Under the pieces are notes generated by a model that saw only the letters and a program-made list of their open reading frames with translations, was not told the origin of the DNA and did no database searches. The position numbers were made by a program, and so were the translations under genes. Positions 43,392 to 52,856 of a stretch of 64,000 nucleotides of DNA are shown in pieces. The stretch comes from Planctomycetaceae bacterium (GTDB lineage: Bacteria; Planctomycetota; Planctomycetia; Pirellulales; Pirellulaceae), in assembly GCA_020638995.1 (NCBI GenBank), contig JACKHM010000001.1, positions 3,658,001 to 3,722,000 of the forward strand, read 5' to 3'. Within the stretch, counting starts at the first letter, position 1; every line of letters starts with the position of its first letter.

Positions 43392-45652
43392 TGCACGAAC
43401 TCGTAGCCAAACGTCGCGTTGATGCCCACACCATCCACACCTGATCCGAGCACGCGATAGTATTTGTCAGTAATGTTCTCCAACAGCAGACTCACACGAT
43501 GCTGTTGGCCGTCACCAAGTGCTGTGCCCGCCCGCAAATTAAGCGTTGCATAACCTGGTGTGCCGCCTGGGATGAAGCGGACATCACCTAGATTCGCCGA
43601 GGCATAACGGTCTTGTCGTCGGACGAGCCATGTATAGACGTCGACGTAAGAGCGACGGTCCGTGTCTCGCCATCGCAGTCCGACAATGCCTTGTGTTGGA
43701 GGAATGCGAGAGAACGGTTCGTCGGTGCTCGTATTTTGGCCGTAAGTGTAAGCAAAGTTTCCGTACAGTGACCAATACGAGTCGAGAAGGAATTCGCCGT
43801 ACGCCTCAGTCCCGTTCAGATACGCCTGCTGGTTGGCAAGGAACTGGTCGGTGCCGATCAGCTCGCGGCCAATTACGCTACGGAAGTCCGTCCACCACTC
43901 ATAGACTTGCAATCGAATGCGGTCGCTGTCGTGTTTGAAGCCGATCTCGTAAGTGCGTGTGTGCTCCGGTTGAATGTTCAAGTCGCCCAGTCGCGGCACT
44001 GTCTGCACATTTTGAATCGCTGTCTTGTTCGCCGTCAGATCATCGATCGTGGGCGCTCGAAAGCCCTCATAGACCCCACCAACCAGCCGCAATTCGTCGG
44101 TCAGCTCGTACCCTAAGCCAAGGCTGCCGATCCAGTCTTGGTAGCTGCGCTCGAAGTGTACGAGCCCGACTCCACTAAAATCCGGCGTTGCGGAGAGATT
44201 CAGGTTTTCATAGCGGATCCCCGCGTTCGCACTCAACCTTTCAGTCAAGTGACCACTCCAATTGATAAAAGTGCCAAAGCGATCGGCGATGGAATCGTCA
44301 GGATACTGAGGATCCGTAGTGGACGGTGTCGCGCCGGGCAAAGTTGGATTATTGATACGGACGCGGTGGGCATCGATGTCTTCATAAAAGTAATCGGCAC
44401 CGTAAGTGAGGGTCCCAAGATCATTCAGCTGTTTTGATGCTGCCAAGTTCACTCCAATCATGTCGTCCGTAAACTCGCCGATCTCGCGACGTGTCGGCAC
44501 TGAACCAGGAGCGTTGCTGCTGTAGCGATCGACCGTTGTCCCCTCTTTGGTTAGCGAGTACGAGACGGTTGCGCTGTAAGTGTCGTAAAAACAGTTGTCG
44601 AAGTCTGCGACGCCTTGCAGGCGGATGTAGGCAAGGTCTCGCTGCTGCGGATCGAAAATCGTCGGGCGTTGTGTTCCCGAACTTCCATTGGGTGCGGGAC
44701 CCAATACGAACGGCAGAAAGCGATCGCTACGCGAGAGATTGTTCTGCACGAAGTGTTGTAACGAAACCGTGAGCATCGAGGTGTCGTTGACCATGCGACT
44801 GAATTTGATGTCGCCCGCGTACTGGCTGTAGTCGGTTGCCGGTTGCCGACCCATACCGCCGCCGATGTCGAGGTTGTTCGTATTGAGATACGATCCGCCA
44901 GCGAAGACGCCCGTTCCTCCGACCCAGCCTTCGACGTTACCTCGCGAATACGACGAGTCATCGGCCGTGCCCACGAATTGCTGGAACGAGACCTGTGAGT
45001 AGTCGCCTCTCAGTGGATCCGCGCCGCGTGTGACGATATTGATCGCTCCACCCAAGGCGTCGCTGCCCCACAGTACGGACTCGGCGCCCCGTACGACTTC
45101 AATGCGTTCGATCATTCCGGGGTCAATTGTCGCCGCATACTGGTTAGGGCCGGCGCGTAGAACGCTGTTGTTCAAGCGAACACCGTCAACAAGGATCAAC
45201 AACTGCTGCCCAGTCAGTCCGCGGATGAAAGGCGAGAGTTGACCGCTGCCGGTTTGCTGAAGCGTAACGCCAACTTCGGTTTGCAAGGCGCGGAACATGT
45301 TGCTCGACATTCGCTCGTCAAGCGTTTCGCGATCGACGATCGTTCCAAACTGCGGCATTTCGAACAGCGACTGCTCGGTTCGCAAGATGCCATTGAGTCC
45401 ACCTGGGTCAAGTTCCGCACCGCCGATGATTTGATCGGACAGCGAAGGAAAGCCTTCGGCGAATTGTAGATCGGCGAAGTCGAAGCTGAAGATGTCCACC
45501 GCGCCTTCTGCTTCGTTTTCGCTAGTATCCGACGTTGCTGGTGGGCGAACTTCGACGGGAGGCAATGTTCCTTCGGTCGCAGTATCCTGCGCCGGTAATG
45601 TAGTGCAAGCCAGCAGCGTCGCACAAAATGCGCCGCGAAGGTGCCGCAACAT
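43388..45652 (-). CDS. TonB-dependent outer-membrane receptor
   Basis: 754 residues from ATG 45652, which has a GCGGGGA site eight bases upstream; a TTG further up lies in a hairpin and is rejected. A signal peptide ends near LPAQ. The plug domain shows TLQQTGSGQLSPFIRGLTGQ, VLVDGVRLNNS-like residues and IERIEVVRGAESVLWGSDALGGAINIVT. About 500 residues of beta-barrel follow, rich in alternating aromatic and polar residues, ending FGYEFVH (His last, where Phe is more usual). Substrate is unknown: vitamin B12, siderophores, metal or glycans are all possible. No TonB/ExbBD or periplasmic binding protein is next to it. The leader is structured (see hairpin). Confidence 0.92.
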   Translation of the reverse strand: MLRHLRGAFCATLLACTTLPAQDTATEGTLPPVEVRPPATSDTSENEAEGAVDIFSFDFADLQFAEGFPSLSDQIIGGAELDPGGLNGILRTEQSLFEMPQFGTIVDRETLDERMSSNMFRALQTEVGVTLQQTGSGQLSPFIRGLTGQQLLILVDGVRLNNSVLRAGPNQYAATIDPGMIERIEVVRGAESVLWGSDALGGAINIVTRGADPLRGDYSQVSFQQFVGTADDSSYSRGNVEGWVGGTGVFAGGSYLNTNNLDIGGGMGRQPATDYSQYAGDIKFSRMVNDTSMLTVSLQHFVQNNLSRSDRFLPFVLGPAPNGSSGTQRPTIFDPQQRDLAYIRLQGVADFDNCFYDTYSATVSYSLTKEGTTVDRYSSNAPGSVPTRREIGEFTDDMIGVNLAASKQLNDLGTLTYGADYFYEDIDAHRVRINNPTLPGATPSTTDPQYPDDSIADRFGTFINWSGHLTERLSANAGIRYENLNLSATPDFSGVGLVHFERSYQDWIGSLGLGYELTDELRLVGGVYEGFRAPTIDDLTANKTAIQNVQTVPRLGDLNIQPEHTRTYEIGFKHDSDRIRLQVYEWWTDFRSVIGRELIGTDQFLANQQAYLNGTEAYGEFLLDSYWSLYGNFAYTYGQNTSTDEPFSRIPPTQGIVGLRWRDTDRRSYVDVYTWLVRRQDRYASANLGDVRFIPGGTPGYATLNLRAGTALGDGQQHRVSLLLENITDKYYRVLGSGVDGVGINATFGYEFVH

Positions 45653-45672
45653 GTAACAGTCCCCGCAATTGG

Positions 45673-45722
45673 GAACGGTTTCCAAAGACTTGGCTACGGG
45701 GCTGGGACCGGAGAAACCGTTC
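45673..45722 (-). promoter_or_regulatory. Hairpin in the leader of the TonB receptor gene
   Basis: GAACGGTTTC (45673-45682) and GAAACCGTTC (45713-45722) are perfect complements and end 20 bases before the ATG. The loop, read on the minus strand, contains CAGCCCCG, which can pair with the ribosome-site region CGGGGACTG just before the start (one bulged A). So two mutually linked structures could hide or free the start. I do not recognise a known riboswitch class; the cobalamin-box order is absent. Confidence 0.5.
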
Positions 45723-45847
45723 GGATCACGTACAAGTATGGTGATCGGATTATCCGGCTCGATACTTTTGTAACGAATGTGACGCCGCTATAACCGGCAC
45801 AGATTATCAGTGGGACTCAACGGCTTGGAGCAACCAGGGCGCTCAAC

Positions 45848-46510
45848 TCACTTCAAGAGTCTCAGCTTATCGAGCTGCTCCTTTGTGCCCAAGGCTAGCA
45901 GCAGTTGATCGTCGGTCAGTCGATGTTCAGCATCAGGCAATACCATCAACTTCCCAGACAGCGCGTCCTTTATTGCCATGATCCAAACACCGAACCGCTT
46001 ACGCAGATCGGCCTCCTGAAGAGAAAACCCGACGCAAGATCCTGGAACCGCAAGCTCCACAATGCTGTACGTGGGATCGATCGGTAAGAAGTCCAAGACA
46101 TTTGGCCATGCCATCCGATCACCCAACTCGTTTGCCATCTCGAGCTCAGGAAAGACAATTCGTTCTACTCCCAGGTGTTCGAGCAGCTTGCCGTGATCTG
46201 CGTTGACACCCTTTACGATGATCCGCTTGGCGCCTAGTTCCTTGGCGTGCAGCGTCGTCAGCAGCGACTGTGAAATGTCTTTGCCGAGGCTTACGAAGAC
46301 TGCGTCAACGCTCTTCACATCGATTTCCTCGAGCACGTTGCGATCGGTGACGTTTGCGATCACCGTCTCGTAGATCTCGTCTTTTACGATGTCAATGCGT
46401 CCCCGATCAATATCGACGCCCATGACTTGGCAACCGTTTTTGGTCAGCCGCCTGGCAAGCGCAGTACCGAAGGACCCCAAGCCTAGGACGACGAATTTTT
46501 TTGCGGCCAT
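45848..46510 (-). CDS. ktrA: Potassium uptake regulatory subunit KtrA/TrkA
   Basis: 220 residues: a single RCK_N domain with the dinucleotide motif VLGLGSFGTALARRL, Asp35-type acidic residue in GVDIDRG, then an RCK_C (TrkA-C) domain at about 135-220. One RCK_N plus one RCK_C is the KtrA/KtrC layout; TrkA proper has two. It binds nucleotides as an octameric ring and gates the partner KtrB. ATG 46510 lies five bases after the stop of the ktrB gene; a TTG at 46519 would overlap that gene. Same strand and tight spacing show an operon in the order ktrB-ktrA. Confidence 0.92.
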   Translation of the reverse strand: MAAKKFVVLGLGSFGTALARRLTKNGCQVMGVDIDRGRIDIVKDEIYETVIANVTDRNVLEEIDVKSVDAVFVSLGKDISQSLLTTLHAKELGAKRIIVKGVNADHGKLLEHLGVERIVFPELEMANELGDRMAWPNVLDFLPIDPTYSIVELAVPGSCVGFSLQEADLRKRFGVWIMAIKDALSGKLMVLPDAEHRLTDDQLLLALGTKEQLDKLRLLK

Positions 46511-46515
46511 AGCTG

Positions 46516-47892
46516 TCAACCAATCAAAAGCTCTTCATTCGGGAACTCGACCCTGTGAGTCCGTTCGCTTCGCGAGAGTGCTACGAAGACTGAAATCGGA
46601 CCAAGTCGCCCCATAAACATAAGGACGATGATAATGTACCGGCCGACGTCGGTCAGCCGGGCAGTAAACCCAGTACTAAGACCGACCGTTGCAAGAGCTG
46701 AGAACACCTCGAACATGGAATCCAAAAAAATGGCATCTGATTCCAGGTGTGAAGTCGTTGACTGCTCGGCGACCAGCAAAATAGTCAATGCTAAGACTGC
46801 GACGACGGCGAAGAGAAGAAGCGTCGACGTTGCACGAGTGACCACCGATGGCGAGACTGTTCTTCGGAAGAGGCTGATCTTCGTGTCGCCTCGAAGCGTC
46901 GCCCTAGCGTTCAAAATCAAAGCCATCATGGTCGACACTTTGAATCCGCCTGCCGTCGAGCAGGGCCCCGCTCCGATCATCATCAAAAGGATTGAGATAA
47001 ATAGGCTGGCGTTCGTCAGCGATCCAAGATCAATCGTGTTAAAGCCGGCGGTGCGACAGCTCATCGAGTGAAAGAAGCTGACAAGAACTTTCTTTCCGAG
47101 CGAGAAATCTTGCAGCGCGCCATCCCACTCAAGAGTCAGCAGCGCCAGTGTCCCAAATACCAACAAACAAAGTGTGCCGATCAGCATGATCTTGGAGTGC
47201 AAGCAAAGACGTTCCCAGACTTTCAGCCAGGGAGCATGCCAGTTGCGCTGAATGTCGAGCATGACGGGAAATCCCAGCCCACCGCTGATTACCAGCGCGG
47301 CGATCGTGAAGTTCACAACAACGTCGCCTTGGTAACGCATCAGACTCTCGTCGTTCAGCGAAAAGCCGGCATTACAGAATGCGGAAATCGCGTGGAACAG
47401 CGCGTGCCAAATGGCCTGCGCAGGAGGATCAATTAGCAGATTCCGCGCCGCAAGAACTATGAATCCAAGTGCTTCGATGACCAGCGTCAATTTCACAACA
47501 TTCCGAAGCACCCAACCGAGGTCAGGTTCGGACTGGGCGCCAAGTGTTTCTGCGAGCACGGCTCGATGACGCAAGTTCGCTCGTCCACCAAGATGAAATG
47601 TGATTAGTGTGGTGACAGTCATGATGCCAATTCCGCCCAACTGAATGAGTAGCAGGATCACAATCTGTCCAAACACCGAAAAATCGTGCCCCGTGGACCG
47701 CACGGCCAGTCCGGTGACGCAAGCGGCGCTCGTCGCTGTGAACGCCGCGTCAAGCAAGCTGATGGCGGGCTTTCCTTCTTCGCGACAAACCGGCACCAGC
47801 AATAGACTTGCACCCATGGTGATTAGCGACGCGTACCAGATAAACGACGCCCGCGCGGGGTAAGTGACGATTGTTCCTGCGGCTCTTGCCAT
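46516..47892 (-). CDS. ktrB: Potassium (or sodium) uptake channel KtrB/TrkH
   Basis: 458 residues from ATG 47892 (MARAAGTIVTYPARASF); an upstream extension of the frame is polar and without a start motif. Four P-loops, each with the filter glycine, are visible: TSAACVTGLAV, ISAFCNAGFSL, SMSCRTAGFNTID and FSALATVGLSTGF. This is the normal KtrB/TrkH pattern for K+-selective, often Na+-coupled uptake across the cytoplasmic membrane. It is followed directly by ktrA. The 216 bases to the divergent L,D-transpeptidase gene must carry both promoters; nothing striking is seen in it. Confidence 0.92.
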   Translation of the reverse strand: MARAAGTIVTYPARASFIWYASLITMGASLLLVPVCREEGKPAISLLDAAFTATSAACVTGLAVRSTGHDFSVFGQIVILLLIQLGGIGIMTVTTLITFHLGGRANLRHRAVLAETLGAQSEPDLGWVLRNVVKLTLVIEALGFIVLAARNLLIDPPAQAIWHALFHAISAFCNAGFSLNDESLMRYQGDVVVNFTIAALVISGGLGFPVMLDIQRNWHAPWLKVWERLCLHSKIMLIGTLCLLVFGTLALLTLEWDGALQDFSLGKKVLVSFFHSMSCRTAGFNTIDLGSLTNASLFISILLMMIGAGPCSTAGGFKVSTMMALILNARATLRGDTKISLFRRTVSPSVVTRATSTLLLFAVVAVLALTILLVAEQSTTSHLESDAIFLDSMFEVFSALATVGLSTGFTARLTDVGRYIIIVLMFMGRLGPISVFVALSRSERTHRVEFPNEELLIG

Positions 47893-48108
47893 CGGTGACC
47901 AGCGAGAAAGGACTTGATACGGACATCGGTATCGCAACGAGCGATTTGACTTAGGGTATCGAATCTCGTGTCGGTAGCAACTCGCCACGCGCACGCCCAA
48001 ATTGCTAGCGGTTGGGGGATGATTCGTCTTTCGAGATTTCACGAGTTCTTCTATGATCCGACCGCGCGCGAATGATCTGCGCCGTTTCAGATCGTCAAGG
48101 AGGACGAC

Positions 48109-49572
48109 GTGGATACTCTGAAGACAGCTGTTGTTGTTGTGTTATTGCTGGCCGTCTTGTATGGCGTCTATGTGGTACTGAACAAGCCGGAGCAATACTC
48201 GCAAGATCTCGCGTGGGAGACCGGCGCAGCCGACCCAGCACTGGAAATCGAACTGGGAGTGCCCGAGCCGACGGGATACGGAGCAGCTGCATCAGGAGCG
48301 GGCGAGCCTAGTTCGTCATGGCGGTCAGAGCCATCGGGCTATGCGGATTCACAGGATTCGCGCGCTCTCGATCTCAACTCGCCCAAGGCCTCGATCGAGC
48401 AAAAAGTCAACAGTGGTCCTGATTTGAGCGTGGATGGTCTAGCTGATCGACATAGCCTTCCCATTCCCGAATCGACAAGCCCGGCGGCCCCGGCAATCGC
48501 GGCACCAGATCTACTGAGCACCAGCGATGCAGACGCATCAAGTGTCAGCGACTTGGGAGCCAAAACCGATAACCAAGCACTAGACACGGCCATGAACTCG
48601 GCGGGGATGACTTCGCCCGCGAACCCAACGTCTAACGAACTGCGTGAGTCGACAACCACTGCGAACATCAATGAATCGGCGACCAACCGCTACTCCGACT
48701 CAAATCGCTACAGCGACTATTCACCGCTGCGCAGCGAACCGACAACTGAAGTGCTGGCGGATCAAGCGGCTAATGCTCCAGCGACGTCGACACAGGCGAA
48801 CGTCAACGACCTTACGCCCGACGATACTTATCGCGACGAGGAATTCGGCGGTGTCGGCACAGCGAACATCGGCCAGAGCAACTTCCAATCGACGATGGAT
48901 GCAGTTCACACCAAAATTGAAGCGGAAGCCTGGTACGATGCACTCGTGAAGTTGTCGTCCCAGTACGGAGATCCCAATCTGAGCACCGAAGAATTCTCGG
49001 AGTTGGTCGATCTGCTCGATCCTTTGGCTGGAAAAGTTATTTACTCGACCGAACACCTGATCGAGCCTGCCTATCTGCCGCAAGCCGGTGACACATTAAT
49101 GAATATCGCGGACCGCTATGAAGTGCCTTGGCAGCTGTTGGCGAATATCAATGGCATCGAGAATCCAGAGACTTTACTTGCCGGCCGCGAGCTGAAAGTT
49201 CTTCGGGGGCCGTTCCGTGCCGAAATCTCACTGAGCAAGAATGAGCTGACCTTGTTCGTTGGAAAGCTTTATGCGGGGCGATTCGCGATTTCCGTGGGTA
49301 ACGATCCGGCACCTTTACCTGGCCAGTATCAAATCAATGACAAACAGCCGGGGCGAACCTACTATGCCGGCAACGGTCAAACGATCCCGATCGACGACCC
49401 GAACAATCCTTATGGGCGCGTGTGGCTTGATTTAGGCAACAACCTTTGCATTCACGGTAGCTCTCCAAACGGCGCGTCGCCCGGCCAAGGCTGCATCGCG
49501 TTGACGGCGCGTGACGCCGGAGATATCTACGGAATCTTGTCGAATGGTTCCAGCGTGGTGATAGTCCAGTAG
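48109..49572 (+). CDS. LysM L,D-transpeptidase (YkuD)
   Basis: 487 residues from GTG 48109, which has a perfect AAGGAGG site six bases upstream. One N-terminal membrane helix (about residues 5-24) anchors it. A long low-complexity region rich in Ser, Ala, Asp and Pro (about 30-250) spans the envelope. A LysM domain (about 320-365, AGDTLMNIADRYEVPWQLL, ELKVL) binds peptidoglycan. The YkuD catalytic domain at about 367-487 contains HGSSPNGASPGQGCIALT with the catalytic His near 449 and Cys near 462. It would crosslink peptidoglycan stem peptides by 3-3 bonds or attach proteins to the wall. Its presence is consistent with planctomycetes having a peptidoglycan wall. Confidence 0.92.
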   Translation: MDTLKTAVVVVLLLAVLYGVYVVLNKPEQYSQDLAWETGAADPALEIELGVPEPTGYGAAASGAGEPSSSWRSEPSGYADSQDSRALDLNSPKASIEQKVNSGPDLSVDGLADRHSLPIPESTSPAAPAIAAPDLLSTSDADASSVSDLGAKTDNQALDTAMNSAGMTSPANPTSNELRESTTTANINESATNRYSDSNRYSDYSPLRSEPTTEVLADQAANAPATSTQANVNDLTPDDTYRDEEFGGVGTANIGQSNFQSTMDAVHTKIEAEAWYDALVKLSSQYGDPNLSTEEFSELVDLLDPLAGKVIYSTEHLIEPAYLPQAGDTLMNIADRYEVPWQLLANINGIENPETLLAGRELKVLRGPFRAEISLSKNELTLFVGKLYAGRFAISVGNDPAPLPGQYQINDKQPGRTYYAGNGQTIPIDDPNNPYGRVWLDLGNNLCIHGSSPNGASPGQGCIALTARDAGDIYGILSNGSSVVIVQ

Positions 49573-49616
49573 GCAAGTCCGCTTGCCTGTCACCGCTTCC
49601 ATGTTAAAAACACAGC

Positions 49617-50504
49617 ATGGAAAGCAATGCAAACAACCGCAAAATTTCGGTCGCGTTGGTACAGATGACTTGTACCGAGGCGAAAGAGCCGAATGTCGAG
49701 AAAGCCCTCTCGCGAATCGCCGATGCTGCCGATCGGGGTGCCAACGTCATCTGCCTGCAAGAGCTGTTTCATAATCAGTACCCTTGTCAGACGGAAGATC
49801 ACGAGCGTTTTGCCGAGGCTGAGGCGATCCCCGGCCCTACGAGCCGGTTACTAGCGGAAACTGCGCGAAAGCACGAAGTCGTCATTGTTGGCTCGATGTT
49901 CGAGCGTCGCGCCCACGGGCTTTATCACAATACGGCGGTCGTCTTCGACGTTGATGGTTCGCAATTGGGTATGTATCGTAAGATGCACATTCCCGATGAT
50001 CCGCTCTTCTACGAGAAGTTTTATTTTACGCCAGGCGATTTGGGCTTCCGCAGCTTTCAGACGCGATTTGGTCGGATTGGAGTTTGTGTTTGTTGGGATC
50101 AATGGTTTCCGGAAGCGGCACGCCTGACGGCGCTGACTGGTGCTGAGATCCTTTTTTATCCGACCGCCATCGGTTGGCTTCCCGAAGAGAAAGAGATTTA
50201 CGGCGCGAGCCAACACTCGGCCTGGGAAACCATGATGCGGAGTCACGCAATCGCGAACGGCGTGTTTGTCGCGGCACCTAATCGAGTCGGACATGAGGGC
50301 AAACTTCAGTTTTGGGGTGCTTCGTTTGTCGCAGATCCTTACGGCCAGGTAGTGGCACGCGCATCGCACGACGCGGAAGAAACACTAATCGTCGAATGCG
50401 ATCTCGGCACACTCGATACCGCAAGAACTCATTGGCCGTTTCTGCGAGACCGGCGAATCGACGCCTATGCCGGCTTGGGGAAGCGGTTTATCGACGATGA
50501 GTGA
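49617..50504 (+). CDS. aguB: N-carbamoylputrescine amidase
   Basis: 295 residues, a carbon-nitrogen hydrolase of the nitrilase family. The catalytic triad is Glu49 (in LQELFH), Lys122 (YRKMHIPDD) and Cys159 (CVCWDQWFPE). The length, the HIPDDPLFYEKFYFTPGD segment and the neighbouring agmatine deiminase identify it as AguB, which hydrolyses N-carbamoylputrescine to putrescine, CO2 and ammonia. ATG at 49617. The following gene begins eight bases before its stop, so the two enzymes are coupled and form the agmatine to putrescine branch of polyamine synthesis. Confidence 0.94.
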   Translation: MESNANNRKISVALVQMTCTEAKEPNVEKALSRIADAADRGANVICLQELFHNQYPCQTEDHERFAEAEAIPGPTSRLLAETARKHEVVIVGSMFERRAHGLYHNTAVVFDVDGSQLGMYRKMHIPDDPLFYEKFYFTPGDLGFRSFQTRFGRIGVCVCWDQWFPEAARLTALTGAEILFYPTAIGWLPEEKEIYGASQHSAWETMMRSHAIANGVFVAAPNRVGHEGKLQFWGASFVADPYGQVVARASHDAEETLIVECDLGTLDTARTHWPFLRDRRIDAYAGLGKRFIDDE

Positions 50505-51525
50505 CATCACGCCTCGCGCACTCGGTTATCGTTGGCCCGCGGAGTGGGAGCGGCATCTGGCAACTTGGTTGTCTTGGCCCCACAACCCAGACACTTGGCC
50601 GGGCAATTTTGAAGTCGTTCCGGGGCGATTTGCCGAGCTGGTTCGAACTATTGCACAGTTCGAACCCGTGAATGTCCTCGCGGGCGGCGAAAGCGTGCTG
50701 GCAGACGCCACAAAACACGTCGGTGGTCAGCCGAATGTTCAGTTGTTCGACATTACAACCAACGATGCTTGGTGCCGCGATCATGGTCCGCTATTTTTGG
50801 TTGGGCCCGACGAGTCGGCTCTCGTTGACTGGGAGTACAACGCTTGGGGAGGGAAATATCCGCCGTTTGACAAGGACAACGCCGTCCCGCGTCAAATTGC
50901 TTTGCTCAGAAACTGCCGTCGTTTTGCTCCCGGTATCATTCTCGAAGGTGGTTCGGTCGAAGGTAACGGGCTCGGTACGGTCCTCACGACGGAAACATGC
51001 CTTCTGAATCCGAATCGCAACGCTGGCCTCAGCCGTGCTGACACCGAGCGTTATCTAGGGGAGTACCTCAGCGCGACGAACATCTTGTGGCTGCCGCGCG
51101 GTGAACTTGCGGGTGATGATACGGACGGGCACATTGACCAACTGGCGCGGTTCGTCAACCCAACAACGATTGTTGCCGCTTGGGAAGACGACCCAACCGA
51201 CGTGAATCATGAGCCCCTGCGAGAGAACTTCGATCAACTGTCGGGAATGCTGGACCAGGATGGAAACAAGTTTCAGATCGTGAAACTCCCGCTGCCCAAG
51301 CCAAAGTTTTATGAGGGGCATCGTCTGCCGGCATGCTACTGCAACTTCTACATGGCCAATGGCAGCGTCATTGTGCCACAGTTTGATGACCCAGCAGACC
51401 AGATGGCAATCCAAGTGCTTCAAGACCTCTGTCCCGATCGGACGGTGGTTGGAGTTCCTTCGTTGGACATTGTCTGGGGGTTGGGATCGTTCCACTGTTT
51501 GACTCAACAGGAACCAGCTCGCTAG
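50497..51525 (+). CDS. aguA: Agmatine deiminase
   Basis: 342 residues from ATG 50497, overlapping aguB by eight bases; earlier in-frame codons lie inside aguB. Peptidylarginine-deiminase-fold family. Visible conserved elements: TWLSWPHNPDTWPG near the N-terminus, NDAWCRDHGPLF, EGGSVEGNGLGT, DTDGHIDQLARFV, and the C-terminal GSFHCLTQQEP with the catalytic Cys. It converts agmatine to N-carbamoylputrescine and ammonia, the substrate for AguB next to it. The ADC that makes agmatine from arginine is not in the window. A 14-base palindrome follows the stop directly. Confidence 0.94.
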   Translation: MSDITPRALGYRWPAEWERHLATWLSWPHNPDTWPGNFEVVPGRFAELVRTIAQFEPVNVLAGGESVLADATKHVGGQPNVQLFDITTNDAWCRDHGPLFLVGPDESALVDWEYNAWGGKYPPFDKDNAVPRQIALLRNCRRFAPGIILEGGSVEGNGLGTVLTTETCLLNPNRNAGLSRADTERYLGEYLSATNILWLPRGELAGDDTDGHIDQLARFVNPTTIVAAWEDDPTDVNHEPLRENFDQLSGMLDQDGNKFQIVKLPLPKPKFYEGHRLPACYCNFYMANGSVIVPQFDDPADQMAIQVLQDLCPDRTVVGVPSLDIVWGLGSFHCLTQQEPAR

Positions 51526-51538
51526 CGTTAGCTAACGC
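51525..51538. repeat. 14-base perfect palindrome after aguA stop
   Basis: GCGTTAGCTAACGC starts at the last base of the aguA stop codon. It is a perfect palindrome without loop. It might be a short dispersed palindromic element of the genome or a transcript-end structure; no T-run follows, so it is not a typical intrinsic terminator. Confidence 0.65.
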
Positions 51539-51653
51539 GACGTGCAGCAGGTTCGCGTATGTTTTTCTGTCAGTGAACGACGTAGGATGGTGGCGGCGTC
51601 TATCGTTAGGACGCCCACGGGCCGGGACGGCGTCCACCCCACTAGAGTCGCAC

Positions 51654-52505
51654 ATGCTAGAACGCGAAGAATACGTCGAACAAGCCTACTTTTTTCGCAC
51701 GCTCGGCGAGCGGTTGCCCAAAAACATGCCGCTGCAAGAGTTGCTCCGGCAAACTCGCGAAGAGCTGCTGGCCTCAACGAACTTGCCGCATGCCATCGAC
51801 TTTTTGCGCACCGAGCTAGAACACGCTGGCGTATTTGGCACAGCCATGGCGCGGCTCGGGCATTACTTCACTCCGTTCCAAACGTATGTGATTCAGGAAG
51901 CCGAAAACGAGCGTGGTCGATTCGATATGCGGATCGCCTTGGAGATCCTTCATGCGGAAGCCGAGTATCGTACCAAAGGCGTCACGCCGCAGGGCCTGTT
52001 TCTGTTTCATTTTGAGGTCTTGTCAAGGAACCGGTTGCGATACGACAAAGGGTTGGCTGCAATTGCAGGCGATCCCATGTACGACGAAAACTGGCGAGAG
52101 TGGATTCGATTTGTACGCCATCAGATCGGCTTTATTGATTTAGCGGACCTGCTGTACATGCGAAGCGAGTATGCGGCAAAACGCCGAACAGCCCAGCGAC
52201 GCGAGGTGCCGGAAACCGAAAAGCCCGTGTTGTTTGGCGAAAAGGAAGGCAAGATCGCTTTTTCGAACCGAGGCAAGGAACCGCTGTACCTGTTTGCAGC
52301 ACTGCAACGGCATCTTGGCTACCCGGCAGTCCCTCGACCCAAAATGAAAGACGATAGCGTCGAGCTACTACCCTTGGTCTTACGGCGGCTTGAGCGGATC
52401 GAAGCGCGGCTGAAGATCATGGAAGAGGAACAGCGCGGCGGACTCGACATCACGAAATTCTATGGCGAGCAGCCAAAGTTCCGGCCGCTCGCCGACCAAG
52501 AATGA
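51654..52505 (+). CDS. Hypothetical protein (283 aa)
   Basis: 283 residues from ATG 51654; the frame is open to 51573 but that part is poor in codon-like content and partly lies in an intergenic region. The protein is soluble, charged and mostly helical by composition, with the conserved-looking segments RTLGERLPKNMPLQELL, RTELEHAGVFGTAMARLGHY and RLRYDKGLAAIAGDPMYDE, and a short coiled-coil tail near ERIEARLKIMEEEQ. I do not recognise its family. It stands between aguA and a CBS-protein gene with gaps of 128 and 351 bases, so it is probably transcribed alone. No function is assigned. Confidence 0.7.
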   Translation: MLEREEYVEQAYFFRTLGERLPKNMPLQELLRQTREELLASTNLPHAIDFLRTELEHAGVFGTAMARLGHYFTPFQTYVIQEAENERGRFDMRIALEILHAEAEYRTKGVTPQGLFLFHFEVLSRNRLRYDKGLAAIAGDPMYDENWREWIRFVRHQIGFIDLADLLYMRSEYAAKRRTAQRREVPETEKPVLFGEKEGKIAFSNRGKEPLYLFAALQRHLGYPAVPRPKMKDDSVELLPLVLRRLERIEARLKIMEEEQRGGLDITKFYGEQPKFRPLADQE

Positions 52506-52856
52506 CGGCGATAGCCGCGATTTTGGAAAAAGGTGTCCCCGCGCGCAAAAATTTGGCGTGAAAATCACAACACCGGAGTTCTCCAAACCGAGGCGGCGCG
52601 TTAAATTCTGTAGGTTGGTGGAACAAGGAAGTCACCGAATGGTCTGATAGGCCTCGGAAGCGACAGCTCAACACTTTCCTCCCGGAACCGATTGCAGCGG
52701 GTGTCGGATCTGGCAAAATGTGCTTGAAACGACATCCACCTCACCGAAGGACAAGTAGCGTGACTGTTGGCGCGCTGTGGAAGACTCACATGCAGAAGAC
52801 TCACATGTAACGGGGTGTGACCATGGCGAGTTATGTAAGAATTTGAGGTACTGGCT
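52506..52856. other. Intergenic stretch with a small tandem repeat
   Basis: 351 bases without a convincing gene in any frame. It holds a 15-base tandem duplication near its end (GAAGACTCACATG at 52780-52792 and again at 52795-52807), about 50 bases before the CBS gene start. It may carry the promoter of the CBS-kor operon. Nothing else was seen. Confidence 0.55.

Noticed and set aside
45653..45847. Cobalamin riboswitch before the TonB receptor
   Set aside because: CCACTG- and GCGGGG-like words occur, but not in the order or spacing of the B12 aptamer; only generic hairpins are supported.
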